Positions 18,009 through 28,104 of a stretch of 40,934 bases of DNA are shown here, piece by piece. The translations under genes were made by a program, and so were the position numbers. Position 1 is the stretch's first letter. Every line of letters begins with the position of its first letter. Origin of the DNA: Candidatus Aquabacterium excrementipullorum (GTDB taxonomy: Bacteria > Pseudomonadota > Gammaproteobacteria > Burkholderiales > Burkholderiaceae_C); contig DXIO01000140.1 of assembly GCA_019112875.1 (NCBI GenBank), positions 1-40,934 of the forward strand. The letters run 5' to 3'. The notes below the pieces were generated by a model. That model made no database searches and was not told the origin of the DNA. It worked only from the letters and a program-made list of their open reading frames with translations.

Positions 18009-18209
18009 CGTTACGACTATCGTTTCGATGACTCCGGCGATGTAATGGAGCCTCGATGGCGCCATTGTCCGTGAGGCGATTTGTTCGCGCGTCGGTGACG
18101 CTCCTCAATAAAGAGAAACTGCCGCCAACTATGCACGCGGGGGGCGGTTTCCTCGCTTGACAGGGGCCCAACAGGCGTTTCAATCCTGCGAGGCCGCCTA
18201 CCTGTTGCG

Positions 18210-18710
18210 TTAAGGTTTGGCCGTCGTGGGCCTGGGCCAGCAGAGCCACACCAGCGCATAGCCCACCACGGCCGTGACGCTGGCCATCACGGCCAGGCCG
18301 GTCAGCAGGGGCACGCCCATGGCGCTGGCCCAATGCACGATCTGCGCGAACCAGCTGCCCGCGCTCTCCAGTGTGCCCAGCGCTTCATGCCGTGAGGGCA
18401 GCAGGTAGCCGCCGATCTGGTAGGCCAGCCAGTAGATCGGCGTGACCGTCAGCGGATTGGTCACGAAGGTGCAGGCCGCGCTGATGGGCACGTGCCCGCG
18501 CAGCACCACCGCGGCCGCGATGGCGAACACGAACTGCGCCACCGGCAGCAGCAGCCCGATGAAGAGGCCCACCGCCACACCCCGCGACACGCTGCGGCGG
18601 TTCAGTTCCCACAACTGGTCGTCACTCAGGTAAGGCTTGACCGGGCCCAGCCAACGCCATGCCAGGATCTGGTCCTTCTCAGGCATCCATCGGCGTTTCG
18701 GGGTGGTCAT
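18210..18710 (-). CDS. DUF2062 membrane protein
   Basis: 166 residues. The DUF2062 pattern is visible: NRRSVSRGVAVGLFIGLLLP, then a hydrophobic segment, ISAACTFVTNPLTVTPIYWL and YQIGGYLL, followed by a C-terminal helix (GLAVMASVTAVVGYALVWL). It is predicted to be an inner-membrane protein with about three or four helices. Its function is unknown. The gene lies 24 bases after the YqhA-like gene on the same strand, probably as its second cistron. Confidence 0.85.
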   Translation of the reverse strand: MTTPKRRWMPEKDQILAWRWLGPVKPYLSDDQLWELNRRSVSRGVAVGLFIGLLLPVAQFVFAIAAAVVLRGHVPISAACTFVTNPLTVTPIYWLAYQIGGYLLPSRHEALGTLESAGSWFAQIVHWASAMGVPLLTGLAVMASVTAVVGYALVWLCWPRPTTAKP

Positions 18711-18734
18711 GGCAGGGCGGCCGGTGGTGTGTGA

Positions 18735-19337
18735 TCAGTGCTCGGCCGGCTCGGGGTGGTGCGGCACCTGCAGCAGCTTGTCGGTGGCGGCGATGGCCAG
18801 CGCAGACAGCAGGAAGGCGATGTGGATCAGCGTCTGTGCGATCAGCACCTTGTCCGTGTAGTTGTCGGCGTTGATGAAGGTCTTGAGCAGGTGGATCGAC
18901 GAGATCCCGATGATGGCCGTGGCCAGCTTGACCTTGAGCACCGAGGCATTGACATGGCTGAGCCACTCTGGCTGATCCGGGTGTCCATCCAGGTTCATGC
19001 GCGACACGAAGGTTTCATAGCCGCCCACGATCACCATGATCAGCAGGTTGGAGATCATCACCACATCGATCAGGCCCAGCACCACCAGCATGATGGTGGT
19101 CTCGGTGAGGTGCGTGGGTGCGCCGTCGGGAAACTTCTGGCCCGTGGCCGAGATGATGGCTTCCAGCGCGTGCTGGTTGCCGAAAGCCGCTTCGATCAGG
19201 TGGACGAGCTCCACCCAGAAGTGGTACACATAGACCGCCTGCGCCAGGATCAGTCCGATGTACAGCGGCAACTGCAGCCAGCGGCTGGCGAAGATGATGG
19301 AGGGCAGCGGGCCCAGCTTGGCAGGTGTTTTGGACAT
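18735..19337 (-). CDS. YqhA / UPF0114 family membrane protein
   Basis: 200 residues. The start [20 protein letters not shown] and the core [20 protein letters not shown] followed by [11 protein letters not shown] match UPF0114 (E. coli YqhA, TIGR00645). Four membrane helices are likely; the last is at the C-terminus ([20 protein letters not shown]). [20 protein letters not shown] is another conserved block. The biochemical role is unknown. It is divergent from acs, so the 148-base interval 19338-19485 should serve both directions, and it is followed closely by the DUF2062 gene. Confidence 0.9.
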   Translation of the reverse strand: MSKTPAKLGPLPSIIFASRWLQLPLYIGLILAQAVYVYHFWVELVHLIEAAFGNQHALEAIISATGQKFPDGAPTHLTETTIMLVVLGLIDVVMISNLLIMVIVGGYETFVSRMNLDGHPDQPEWLSHVNASVLKVKLATAIIGISSIHLLKTFINADNYTDKVLIAQTLIHIAFLLSALAIAATDKLLQVPHHPEPAEH

Positions 19338-19485
19338 GTGTCAGATTGGTGCAGGGATACTACGTAGCAGCAAATTCTAAAGTTACACGAAAGTTCCGGG
19401 TGGACGGGGCTTGCACGCATGACGCCAAGCCCGGTCCTTGACCAGAGCGCCACAAGCGCGGCAGCAGCATCGGAGTGATCAAGAA
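19338..19485 (+). promoter_or_regulatory. Divergent promoter region between the yqhA-like gene and acs
   Basis: No gene fits here. A perfect 8-bp palindrome CTACGTAG lies at 19360-19367. AT-rich AAATTCTAAAG at 19371-19381 could include an acs -10 element, but no clear -35 box is seen. GGAG at 19472-19475 is the probable acs ribosome binding site, 10 bases before the ATG. Regulatory meaning of the palindrome is inference. Confidence 0.35.
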
Positions 19486-21477
<1,992 letters not shown>

Positions 21478-21495
21478 CCGCGCGACGAGGTGGAT

Positions 21496-21539
21496 GGGGC
21501 AGGGTGACCTGCCCCTGGTGGATACCCTGCCCGTTTTTT
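21496..21539 (+). terminator. Terminator after acs, with a competing hairpin
   Basis: GGGCAGGGT (21497-21505) pairs with ACCCTGCCC (21524-21532) and is followed by G and six T (21534-21539), forming an intrinsic terminator. The same 5' segment can instead form GGGGCAGG/CCTGCCCC (21496-21503 with 21508-21515) around a 4-base loop, which would exclude the terminator stem. Confidence 0.75.
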
Positions 21540-21631
21540 CGGGTGGCGGTCTGAATGCATGGATACCCTGGGGTCAATCCGTGCGTTTTTGCCGACCGTA
21601 TCCGCATTCCCCCTCATTACATCTGTTCACA

Positions 21632-21669
21632 ACCCCCCTAAATTGGGGGTGAGAAGGTCACAAACCTTC
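21632..21669 (+). promoter_or_regulatory. Two inverted repeats ahead of the MHS transporter gene
   Basis: ACCCCC (21632-21637) and GGGGGT (21645-21650) flank a 7-base AT-rich centre. GAAGGT (21653-21658) and ACCTTC (21664-21669) follow, flanking 5 bases. They may be an operator plus a leader hairpin. The Shine-Dalgarno-like GAGGAG follows downstream at 21680-21685. Confidence 0.4.
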
Positions 21670-21696
21670 GTCCTGCAACGATGAGGAGCTTCCAAC

Positions 21697-23349
21697 ATGG
21701 CTAACGCAGCAACCAACGCGCCGATGACGGCGGAGGAAAAGAAGGTCATCTTCGCCTCCAGCCTGGGCACCGTCTTCGAGTGGTACGACTTCTACCTCTA
21801 CGGGTCGCTCGCGGCCATCATCGCCAAACAGTTCTTCGCGGGGCTGGATCCCACATCCGCCTTCATCTTCGCGCTGCTGGCCTTCGCCGCCGGCTTCATC
21901 GTGCGCCCCTTCGGCGCGCTGGTGTTCGGCCGCCTGGGGGACATGATCGGGCGCAAGTACACCTTCCTGGTCACCATCCTCATCATGGGTGCCTCCACCT
22001 TCCTGGTGGGTGTGCTGCCCAACTACGCCTCCATCGGCGTGCTGGCGCCGGTGGTGCTGATCGTGCTGCGCATGCTGCAGGGCCTGGCCCTGGGCGGTGA
22101 GTACGGCGGCGCCGCCACCTACGTGGCCGAGCACGCGCCGCACGGCAAGCGCGGCGCCTACACGGCCTGGATCCAGACCACCGCCACGATGGGCCTGTTC
22201 CTGTCGCTGCTGGTCATCCTGGGCACCCGCACCCTGGTGGGTGAAGAAGCCTTCGCCGACTGGGGCTGGCGCATCCCCTTCGTCGTCTCCGTGCTGCTGC
22301 TGGGCATCAGCGTGTGGATCCGGATGTCAATGAATGAATCGCCGGCTTTCAAGAAGATGAAGGCCGAGGGCAAGACCTCCAAGGCGCCGCTGTCCGAATC
22401 CTTCGGCCAGTGGAAGAACCTGAAGATCGTGATCCTGGCCCTGGTGGGGCTGGTCGCCGGCCAGGCCGTGGTCTGGTACACGGGCCAGTTCTACGCGCTG
22501 TTCTTCCTGACGCAGACGCTGAAGGTTGATGGCGCCACCGCCAACATCCTGGTCGCGATCTCGCTGCTGATCGCCACGCCTTTCTTCGTGGTGTTCGGCT
22601 CGCTGTCGGACAAGATCGGCCGCAAGCCCATCATCCTGGCCGGCTGCCTGATCGCCGCCGTCACCTACTTCCCGCTGTTCAAGGCCCTGACGGAAGCCGC
22701 CAACCCCGACCTGGCACATGCGCAGGCCAACGCCCCAGTCACGCTGGTGGCCGACCAGTCGGAATGTTCCTTCCAGTTCAACCCGACGGGCACCGCCAAG
22801 TTCACCAGTTCGTGCGACATCGCCAAGCAGGTGCTGGCCGCCGGTTCGGTGAATTACGAGAACGTGCCGGGCACGGGCACCGCGCAGATCAAGGTGGGTG
22901 ACAAGGTCATCGAGTCCTACACCTCCAAGGGCCTGCCCGCCGACGAAGCCAAGGCCAAGGACGCCGCCTTCAAGAAGGCCGTGGGCGCCGCCATCAAGGA
23001 AGCAGGCTACCCGGCCAAGGCCGATCCCGCCAAGCTCAACAAGCCTGTCGTGATCGCCATCCTGACCCTGCTGGTGATCTACGTGACCATGGTGTACGGC
23101 CCGATCGCGGCCATGCTGGTGGAGATGTTCCCGACCCGCATCCGCTACACCTCGATGAGCCTGCCGTACCACATCGGCAACGGCTGGTTCGGCGGCCTGC
23201 TGCCCACCACCGCGTTCGCGATCGTGGCGCAGACCGGCAACATCTACAACGGCCTGTGGTACCCGATCATCGTGGCCCTGATCACCTTCGTGGTCGGCCT
23301 GCTGTTCGTGCGTGACACCAAGGACGTGGACATCTACGCCAACGACTGA
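21697..23349 (+). CDS. MFS transporter, metabolite:H+ symporter (MHS) family
   Basis: 550 residues with 12 predicted membrane helices. Family motifs: TVFEWYDFYLYG in helix 1, FGRLGDMIGRKYTF between helices 2 and 3, RMLQGLALGGEYGGA in helix 4, GSLSDKIGRKP between helices 8 and 9. Between helices 9 and 10 there is an extra region of about 115 residues (roughly 332-446), expected to face the periplasm, with two cysteines near 357 and 373 (SECSFQF and SSCDIAK) that could form a disulfide. MHS carriers import organic acids or osmolytes with protons; beside acs, acetate or a related acid is a reasonable guess for the substrate. A bidirectional terminator closes the gene. Confidence 0.9.
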   Translation: MANAATNAPMTAEEKKVIFASSLGTVFEWYDFYLYGSLAAIIAKQFFAGLDPTSAFIFALLAFAAGFIVRPFGALVFGRLGDMIGRKYTFLVTILIMGASTFLVGVLPNYASIGVLAPVVLIVLRMLQGLALGGEYGGAATYVAEHAPHGKRGAYTAWIQTTATMGLFLSLLVILGTRTLVGEEAFADWGWRIPFVVSVLLLGISVWIRMSMNESPAFKKMKAEGKTSKAPLSESFGQWKNLKIVILALVGLVAGQAVVWYTGQFYALFFLTQTLKVDGATANILVAISLLIATPFFVVFGSLSDKIGRKPIILAGCLIAAVTYFPLFKALTEAANPDLAHAQANAPVTLVADQSECSFQFNPTGTAKFTSSCDIAKQVLAAGSVNYENVPGTGTAQIKVGDKVIESYTSKGLPADEAKAKDAAFKKAVGAAIKEAGYPAKADPAKLNKPVVIAILTLLVIYVTMVYGPIAAMLVEMFPTRIRYTSMSLPYHIGNGWFGGLLPTTAFAIVAQTGNIYNGLWYPIIVALITFVVGLLFVRDTKDVDIYAND

Positions 23350-23364
23350 CGCCGGAGACGGCCA

Positions 23365-23421
23365 GGCGCCATCCCCGGATGGCGCCGCCTCAAACAAAAG
23401 CCCCGCGGTGCGGGGCTTTTT
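23365..23421 (+). terminator. Double-hairpin terminator after the MHS transporter
   Basis: The first hairpin is GGCGCCAT/ATGGCGCC (23365-23372 with 23379-23386). The second is an 11-bp stem with core AAGCCCCGC/GCGGGGCTT (23396-23406 with 23410-23420) leading into five T. The A-run on its 5' side lets the second hairpin also stop leftward transcription from the convergent cytochrome gene. Confidence 0.93.
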
Positions 23422-23449
23422 CATGAGCGCGCGCTGGAGGGCGCCGGGA

Positions 23450-23764
23450 TCACTTCAGCGTGAGGATCCACTTGACCAGTTGCTTGGCCTCGGCATCGGA
23501 AACCTGGGGGTTGGCGGGCATGGGCATGGTGCCCCACACGCCACCGCCGCCCTTTTGCACCTTGGCGGCGAGCTGGACGTCGGCCCCTTTCTTGCCGGCG
23601 TACTTCTTGGCGATGTCCTTGAAGGCGGGGCCGACCACCTTCTTGTCGACGTTGTGGCAGGCCAGGCAGGCCTTGCTCTGGGCCAGTTCCTGGCTGGCCT
23701 GAGCGGGCAGGCTCAGGGTGGCGGACACGGCGACAGCGGCCAGCAGCGGGGACAGCAGTCTCAT
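23450..23764 (-). CDS. Class I cytochrome c (c551/c552 type)
   Basis: 104 residues. A cleavable signal peptide (RLLSPLLAAVAVSATLSLPAQA) precedes a mature chain with haem motif CLACH, then VVGPAFKDIAKKYAGKK and the methionine-ligand segment GTMPMPANPQVSD, ending in LVKWILTLK. This is a small soluble periplasmic monohaem cytochrome of the c551 type, shuttling electrons to terminal oxidases or reductases. The ATG at 23764 begins right at the basic n-region; an in-frame ATG at 23776 would give MSPIM first but sits directly on the GGA sequence. It is single-gene, convergent with the MHS transporter. Confidence 0.92.
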   Translation of the reverse strand: MRLLSPLLAAVAVSATLSLPAQASQELAQSKACLACHNVDKKVVGPAFKDIAKKYAGKKGADVQLAAKVQKGGGGVWGTMPMPANPQVSDAEAKQLVKWILTLK

Positions 23765-23895
23765 GATGGGGGACATCCTTTCAGTCTAGGGATCTACGTG
23801 GGCACAGCCCGACGTTATAAACGTTTATCAGGGCATCAACGGTTGACGGAAGGTGGTCCAATGTCGGAACTGGACCCCGAATTGAGGGAGTGGAT

Positions 23896-24159
23896 ATGTG
23901 GTTTGTCGTGATCGGCGTGGCCTTGATGGTCATGAACATCGCCGGAATCGGTCCTGTCGCCGAATGGACCTGGAAGTGGGACGGCGATCTGTGGAAGTTC
24001 CTGCTGCCTTTCGTCCTGGCCGTCGTGTGGTGGTTCTGGGCGGACACGTCCGGCTGGACGCAGCGCAAGGCCATGGAAAAGGTCGATGCAAAGCGCGATG
24101 CGCGCCGCGACAAGCAGCTCGACGCGCTGGGCCTGGGCCCGAAGAAGTCCAAGCGCTGA
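23896..24159 (+). CDS. Small Trp-rich membrane protein (TIGR04438-like)
   Basis: 87 residues, start set by GAGGGAG ending 5 bases before the ATG. Two hydrophobic segments (WFVVIGVALMVMNIAGIG and KFLLPFVLAVVWWFWA) are separated by EWTWKWDGDLW; nine tryptophans occur in the chain. The C-terminal 35 residues are highly basic (KVDAKRDARRDKQLD and KKSKR) and would stay in the cytoplasm. This matches what I remember as the TIGR04438 Trp-rich protein of Burkholderiales, whose function is unknown. It stands alone between convergent and divergent neighbours. Confidence 0.8.
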   Translation: MWFVVIGVALMVMNIAGIGPVAEWTWKWDGDLWKFLLPFVLAVVWWFWADTSGWTQRKAMEKVDAKRDARRDKQLDALGLGPKKSKR

Positions 24160-24195
24160 ATCACAAGGCCCGCAGGCCGGGTTTTGCGCCGCATG

Positions 24196-24220
24196 AAAAG
24201 GCCGCCTCTGGGCGGCCTTT
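24196..24220 (-). terminator. Bidirectional terminator between the Trp-rich gene and ilvD
   Basis: AAAGGCCGCC (24197-24206) and GGCGGCCTTT (24211-24220) form a 10-bp stem with a 4-base loop. On the minus strand it runs into TTTT, fitting termination of ilvD; on the plus strand the T-run is shorter. Confidence 0.88.
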
Positions 24221-24242
24221 CGTTTCGGGCACGGTGTTGGGC

Positions 24243-25928
24243 TCAGCGCTCGAACTTGTCCAGCACGGCGCCCGAGCTGGCGCTGGAGGCATTGAAGGCG
24301 AACTTGGCCAGCACGCCCCGGGTGTAGCGGGGCGGGGGAGCCTTCCAGGCCGTGCGTCGCCGGGCCAGTTCGTCGTCCGGCACGTTCAGCTGCAACACCA
24401 GTTGGTGCGCGTCGATGGTGATGGAATCGCCCTCCCGCACCAGTGCGATGGTGCCGCCCACGGCGGCTTCGGGGGCCACGTGGCCCACCACCATGCCCCA
24501 GGTGCCGCCTGAAAAACGCCCATCGGTGATCAGGCCCACGCTCTCGCCCAGCCCCTGGCCGATCAGTGCACCCGTGGGGGCCAGCATCTCGGGCATGCCG
24601 GGCCCGCCTTTGGGTCCCAGGTAGCGCAGCACCATCACGTCACCGGCCTTGATCTGCCCGGCCATGATGGCGGCCAGCGCCGATTGCTCGTCATCGAACA
24701 CACGGGCCGGGCCGGTGATCACCGGGTTCTTCAGGCCGGTGATCTTGGCCACGCAGCCCTCGGTGGCCAGGTTGCCCTTGAGGATGGCCAAATGGCCCTC
24801 GTCGTACAGCGGCTGGTCGATGCCGCGGATCACGTCCTGATCGGCGCGGGGCGCATCGGGCACGTCGGCCAGGTTCTCGGCCACGGTCTTGCCGGTGATG
24901 GTCATGCAATCGCCATGCAGCAGGCCGGCCTTGAGCAGCACCTTCATCACCTGGGGGATGCCGCCGGCGCGGTGCAGGTCGATGGCCAGGTACTGGCCGG
25001 AGGGCTTGAGGTCGCAGATCACGGGCACCTTCTTGCGCACGCGCTCGAAGTCGTCGATGGTCCAGTCCACCTCGGCCGCGTGGGCGATGGCCAGGAAGTG
25101 CAGCACCGCGTTGGTGGAGCCGCCGGTGGCCATGATCACGGCCACGGCGTTTTCGATGGCCTCTTTGGTGACGATGTCCCGCGGCTTGATGTCGCGCCGG
25201 ATGGCCTCGACCAGCACGCGGGCGCTTTCCCGGGTGTTGGCGGTTTTCTCATCCTCGACATTGGCCATCGTGGATGAGTAAGGCAGGCTGAGCCCCAGTG
25301 CCTCGAAGGCCGAGGACATCGTGTTGGCGGTGTACATGCCGCCGCAGGAGCCGGTGCCGGGGATGGCGCGGCGCTCGATCTCGCAGAAGTCTTCCTCGGA
25401 CATCTTGCCGGCAGAGAACTGCCCCACGGCCTCGAACACCGAGACGATGTTCAGATCCTGCCCTTTGTAGCGTCCGGGCAGGATGGTGCCGCCGTACACG
25501 TAGATGGCCGGCACGTTGGCGCGCAACATGCCCATCATGCCGCCGGGCATGTTCTTGTCGCAGCCGCCGATCACCAGCACGCCGTCCATCCACTGGCCGC
25601 CCACGCAGGTCTCGACGCAATCGGCGATCACCTCGCGCGACACCAGCGAGTACTTCATGCCCTCGGTGCCCATGGCCATGCCGTCGGAAATGGTGGGTGT
25701 GCCGAAGATCTGCGGGTTGGCGCCGGCCTCCTTCAGGCCCTCGACCGCCGCGTCGGCCAGCTTCTGCAGGCCCGAGTTGCAGGGGGTGATGGTGGAGTGG
25801 CCATTGGCCACGCCCACCATGGGCTTGACGAAGTCTTCCTGCTTGTAGCCCATGCCGTAGTACATGGAGCGGTTGGGCGCGCGGGCCACGCCTTCGGTGA
25901 TGTTCCTGGAGCGGCGGTTCAGGCTCAT
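24243..25928 (-). CDS. ilvD: Dihydroxy-acid dehydratase
   Basis: 561 residues from the ATG at 25928, where CGGAG lies 7 bases upstream; the frame stays open further upstream but that part is not family sequence. Motifs: [20 protein letters not shown] at the N-terminus, [30 protein letters not shown] and [20 protein letters not shown], giving the three cysteines of the iron-sulfur cluster, and [20 protein letters not shown] near the C-terminus. The enzyme dehydrates 2,3-dihydroxy-isovalerate and 2,3-dihydroxy-3-methylvalerate to the keto acids for valine and isoleucine. It lies 34 bases after the ClC gene on the same strand, so the two may be cotranscribed although functionally unrelated. Confidence 0.97.
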   Translation of the reverse strand: MSLNRRSRNITEGVARAPNRSMYYGMGYKQEDFVKPMVGVANGHSTITPCNSGLQKLADAAVEGLKEAGANPQIFGTPTISDGMAMGTEGMKYSLVSREVIADCVETCVGGQWMDGVLVIGGCDKNMPGGMMGMLRANVPAIYVYGGTILPGRYKGQDLNIVSVFEAVGQFSAGKMSEEDFCEIERRAIPGTGSCGGMYTANTMSSAFEALGLSLPYSSTMANVEDEKTANTRESARVLVEAIRRDIKPRDIVTKEAIENAVAVIMATGGSTNAVLHFLAIAHAAEVDWTIDDFERVRKKVPVICDLKPSGQYLAIDLHRAGGIPQVMKVLLKAGLLHGDCMTITGKTVAENLADVPDAPRADQDVIRGIDQPLYDEGHLAILKGNLATEGCVAKITGLKNPVITGPARVFDDEQSALAAIMAGQIKAGDVMVLRYLGPKGGPGMPEMLAPTGALIGQGLGESVGLITDGRFSGGTWGMVVGHVAPEAAVGGTIALVREGDSITIDAHQLVLQLNVPDDELARRRTAWKAPPPRYTRGVLAKFAFNASSASSGAVLDKFER

Positions 25929-25962
25929 GTTCAGGCTCCGTTTGGTGCGGACAATGGGGATT

Positions 25963-27363
25963 TCATTGTCGCTCCGCTGGCGTGCTTGTGTCTTGCTTCG
26001 CGTCGATGGGCTGCCCGGTGACGATGGATTCCGAGGTGGCTGTGGTGTCCTCATGCCCGGCGCTCTCGGGCCGCCCGAGCATGTGGGCCGCCAGCGCGGG
26101 GTAGAGCGATGGGCCCAGCAGCCGCGACAGCCCGCTGGTCAGCAACGCGCACGCCATCAAGCTCAGCACCATGGTGTGGCCGTCCACCATCTCCATGACG
26201 ATGATGAAGGCGGTGATCGGTGTCTGGGTGGCCGCCGCCAGGAAGCCGACCATGCCCAGGGCGATCAGGGCCGTGGCGGCGGGATGGCCGGTCCACGACG
26301 CCACGTCGCTGCCGATGCCCGCACCGATGGCCAGGCAGGGCGCGAAGATGCCGCCCGGCGCGCCGCTCCACGACGACAGCCACGTCGCGATGAAGCGCAG
26401 CGGCACGTACAGGACCGAGGTGGTGTCGTGCCCCTCCAGCAGCAGGCGCGTGGGCTGGTAGCCGCTGCCCAGCGTGGCGCCCTGGCTGGCCACGCCGATC
26501 AGCGCTACCGCGAAGCCGCAGCCGGCGGCAAATCGCACCGGATGGCGACGGCGCCACTGACTGAACGTGTCGCGGCCTGTGCCCGTGAGCGAACGGATCA
26601 GCAGGCGGGAGAACAGACCGCCCAGCAGGCCGCTGAGCAAGACCACCAGCAACCCAGGCAGCAGCAGCGACCACGACAGTGAAGTCACCTGCATCACGCC
26701 GAAGTAGGTGTTGTTGCCGTAGATGGACACGGCGATCAGGCCGGCCAGCACGATGGCCGCCATCAGCAGACCGCTGGAGCGCTGCTCCGGTTTGCGAGTC
26801 AGTTCCTCGATGGCGAACAACACCCCGCCCAGTGGCGTGTTGAAGGCCGCGGCCACGCCGGCCGCGCCCCCGGCCACCATCAGCCCGTGCTCGTTGATGG
26901 CCGTGCGGTCGGGCAGCCAGCGGCGGGCATGGTGCATGACCCCGGCGGCCACCTGCACCGATGGGCCTTCGCGCCCCACCGACAGGCCGGCCGCCAGCGA
27001 ACCAGCCGTGCCCAGGATCTTGGCCAGCGACAGCTTCAGGGAGACGAACCGGCCTCGTTCCTCGCGCGGCAGTTCCAGCGCCGCGAGTACCTGTGGGATG
27101 CCCGAGCCGGCCGCGCTGGGGCAGGCTCGGCGCACCGCCCAGACCACGAAGGCCGTGCACAAGGGCGTCCACAGCAACGGGCTCCACCACGCATGCGTCT
27201 GCAGCGCGGCGAAGCCTTCCAGTGCCTGCTCGCCCAGCCAGGTCAGCGCCACCACGCTCAAGCCGGACAAGGCCGCGAACACCAGCACCACACCGCGAGC
27301 GGCCCAGCGGCGCCAGTCGGAGAGTTCCTCGCGCAGGGCCTCGGGAATAGGGCGTTCACGCAT
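25963..27363 (-). CDS. ClC-family chloride/proton antiporter
   Basis: 466 residues. The three chloride-filter motifs are present: [14 protein letters not shown] (with the gating glutamate equivalent to E148 of E. coli ClcA) and [13 protein letters not shown]. The internal proton glutamate is in [12 protein letters not shown], and a tyrosine equivalent to Y445 occurs in [11 protein letters not shown]. These residues indicate a 2Cl-/H+ exchanger rather than a channel. No CBS domains follow; the C-terminus is a short polar tail. GGGGAG is 7 bases before the ATG at 27363. It is divergent from the marR gene, with 62 bases between starts, so the regulator may control it. Confidence 0.93.
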   Translation of the reverse strand: MRERPIPEALREELSDWRRWAARGVVLVFAALSGLSVVALTWLGEQALEGFAALQTHAWWSPLLWTPLCTAFVVWAVRRACPSAAGSGIPQVLAALELPREERGRFVSLKLSLAKILGTAGSLAAGLSVGREGPSVQVAAGVMHHARRWLPDRTAINEHGLMVAGGAAGVAAAFNTPLGGVLFAIEELTRKPEQRSSGLLMAAIVLAGLIAVSIYGNNTYFGVMQVTSLSWSLLLPGLLVVLLSGLLGGLFSRLLIRSLTGTGRDTFSQWRRRHPVRFAAGCGFAVALIGVASQGATLGSGYQPTRLLLEGHDTTSVLYVPLRFIATWLSSWSGAPGGIFAPCLAIGAGIGSDVASWTGHPAATALIALGMVGFLAAATQTPITAFIIVMEMVDGHTMVLSLMACALLTSGLSRLLGPSLYPALAAHMLGRPESAGHEDTTATSESIVTGQPIDAKQDTSTPAERQ

Positions 27364-27425
27364 GTTCATGGCTCCCCGAACGAGGGCAGTTCCGGCACAA
27401 TCGCCCCACCCACGAGCGCCCCAAC

Positions 27426-27935
27426 ATGACAAACGCCCCAGCTGCTTCGCCAGACCAGAGCCCGCATGAGCCCATCAAGCCCTCTGCCACGCGGGTGCTG
27501 CGGCAGTTCCGGGTGGTCTTCAACGCGGTCAAGACGCATTTCCAGCAGGTCGAAAAGCAGGCAGGCATCGGCGGCGCCCAGGTCTGGGCGCTGAGCGTGG
27601 TGCAGGCCAACCCAGGCATCGGGGTGGGCGAACTGGCAAGGGCCATGGACATCCATCAGTCCACCGCCAGCAATCTGGTCAAGTCCCTGGTGTCACGCCA
27701 ACTGCTCGGGACCACCCGCGACGAGCAGGACCGGCGCGCGGTTCGCCTGTCGGTCAGCGAGGCTGGCCTGGCCGTGCTGGCTTCGGCGCCCGCGCCATTC
27801 GCCGGAGTGCTGCCCGACGCGCTCAACGCGTTGGACGAGGTGACCCTGGCCCGGCTGGACAACGATCTGGAACAGCTGATCACGGTGTTGGGGGGCGATG
27901 CCGGTGCAGCGCAGACGCCCTTGGCGCCGCTGTAG
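27426..27935 (+). CDS. MarR-family transcriptional regulator
   Basis: 169 residues. A winged helix-turn-helix of MarR type is visible: GVGELARAMDIHQSTASNLV, then KSLVSRQLLGTTRDEQDRRA and VRLSVSEAGLAVLASAP, where DEQDRRAVRLSVSEAG is the beta-wing signature. Flanking helices (VFNAVKTHFQQVEKQAG and LDNDLEQLITVLGG) would form the dimer interface. Such proteins repress nearby genes and release DNA upon ligand binding or oxidation; no cysteine is present here, arguing against thiol sensing. The ClC gene is divergent 62 bases away and is the likeliest target. The stop codon sits in a 9-base tandem repeat (GCCGCTGTA twice). Confidence 0.9.
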   Translation: MTNAPAASPDQSPHEPIKPSATRVLRQFRVVFNAVKTHFQQVEKQAGIGGAQVWALSVVQANPGIGVGELARAMDIHQSTASNLVKSLVSRQLLGTTRDEQDRRAVRLSVSEAGLAVLASAPAPFAGVLPDALNALDEVTLARLDNDLEQLITVLGGDAGAAQTPLAPL

Positions 27936-27968
27936 CCGCTGTAGCCGGATACCGCTGGCTGGTTTTAC

Positions 27969-28066
27969 ATTTGGTCAAATATAATGCCGAGGCTGGCGGA
28001 CGGCAAGCGAGGCCAGTTCAGCCGGAAGCGATCTTGCCAGGCCCGCCACGGCGGGGCCTTTTTTTT
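27969..28066 (+). ncRNA. Candidate short RNA gene after marR (promoter-like box to terminator)
   Basis: A perfect TATAAT lies at 27980-27985, overlapped by the inverted repeat ATTTG-GT-CAAAT at 27969-27980. About 75 bases downstream a GC-rich hairpin (28039-28059, AGGCCCGCC with GGCGGGGCCT, one bulge) ends in eight T. The segment between can fold further: GGCAAG near 28002 with CTTGCC at 28033-28038. No good -35 box is at the right distance, so expression is uncertain; the hairpin may simply be the marR terminator. Confidence 0.35.
28039..28066 (+). terminator. Intrinsic terminator after marR
   Basis: Hairpin with 9-10 bp, one bulged C and a 3-base loop, then eight T (28059-28066). It is oriented for rightward transcription, i.e. 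marR or a short RNA starting near 27992. Confidence 0.88.
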
Positions 28067-28104
28067 GAGCGATCTCGGTGCTGCCGTGCGCTGCCCGGAA
28101 CCTG

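Noticed and set aside
18157-18184. TTGACA-N16-TTCAAT as a plus-strand promoter
   Set aside because: It points into the 3' end of the minus-strand DUF2062 gene with no plus-strand gene downstream; chance match or antisense at best.
25929-26054. N-terminal extension of ilvD to the ATG at 26054
   Set aside because: It would overlap the end of the ClC gene; the ATG at 25928 has a good Shine-Dalgarno and the standard protein start.
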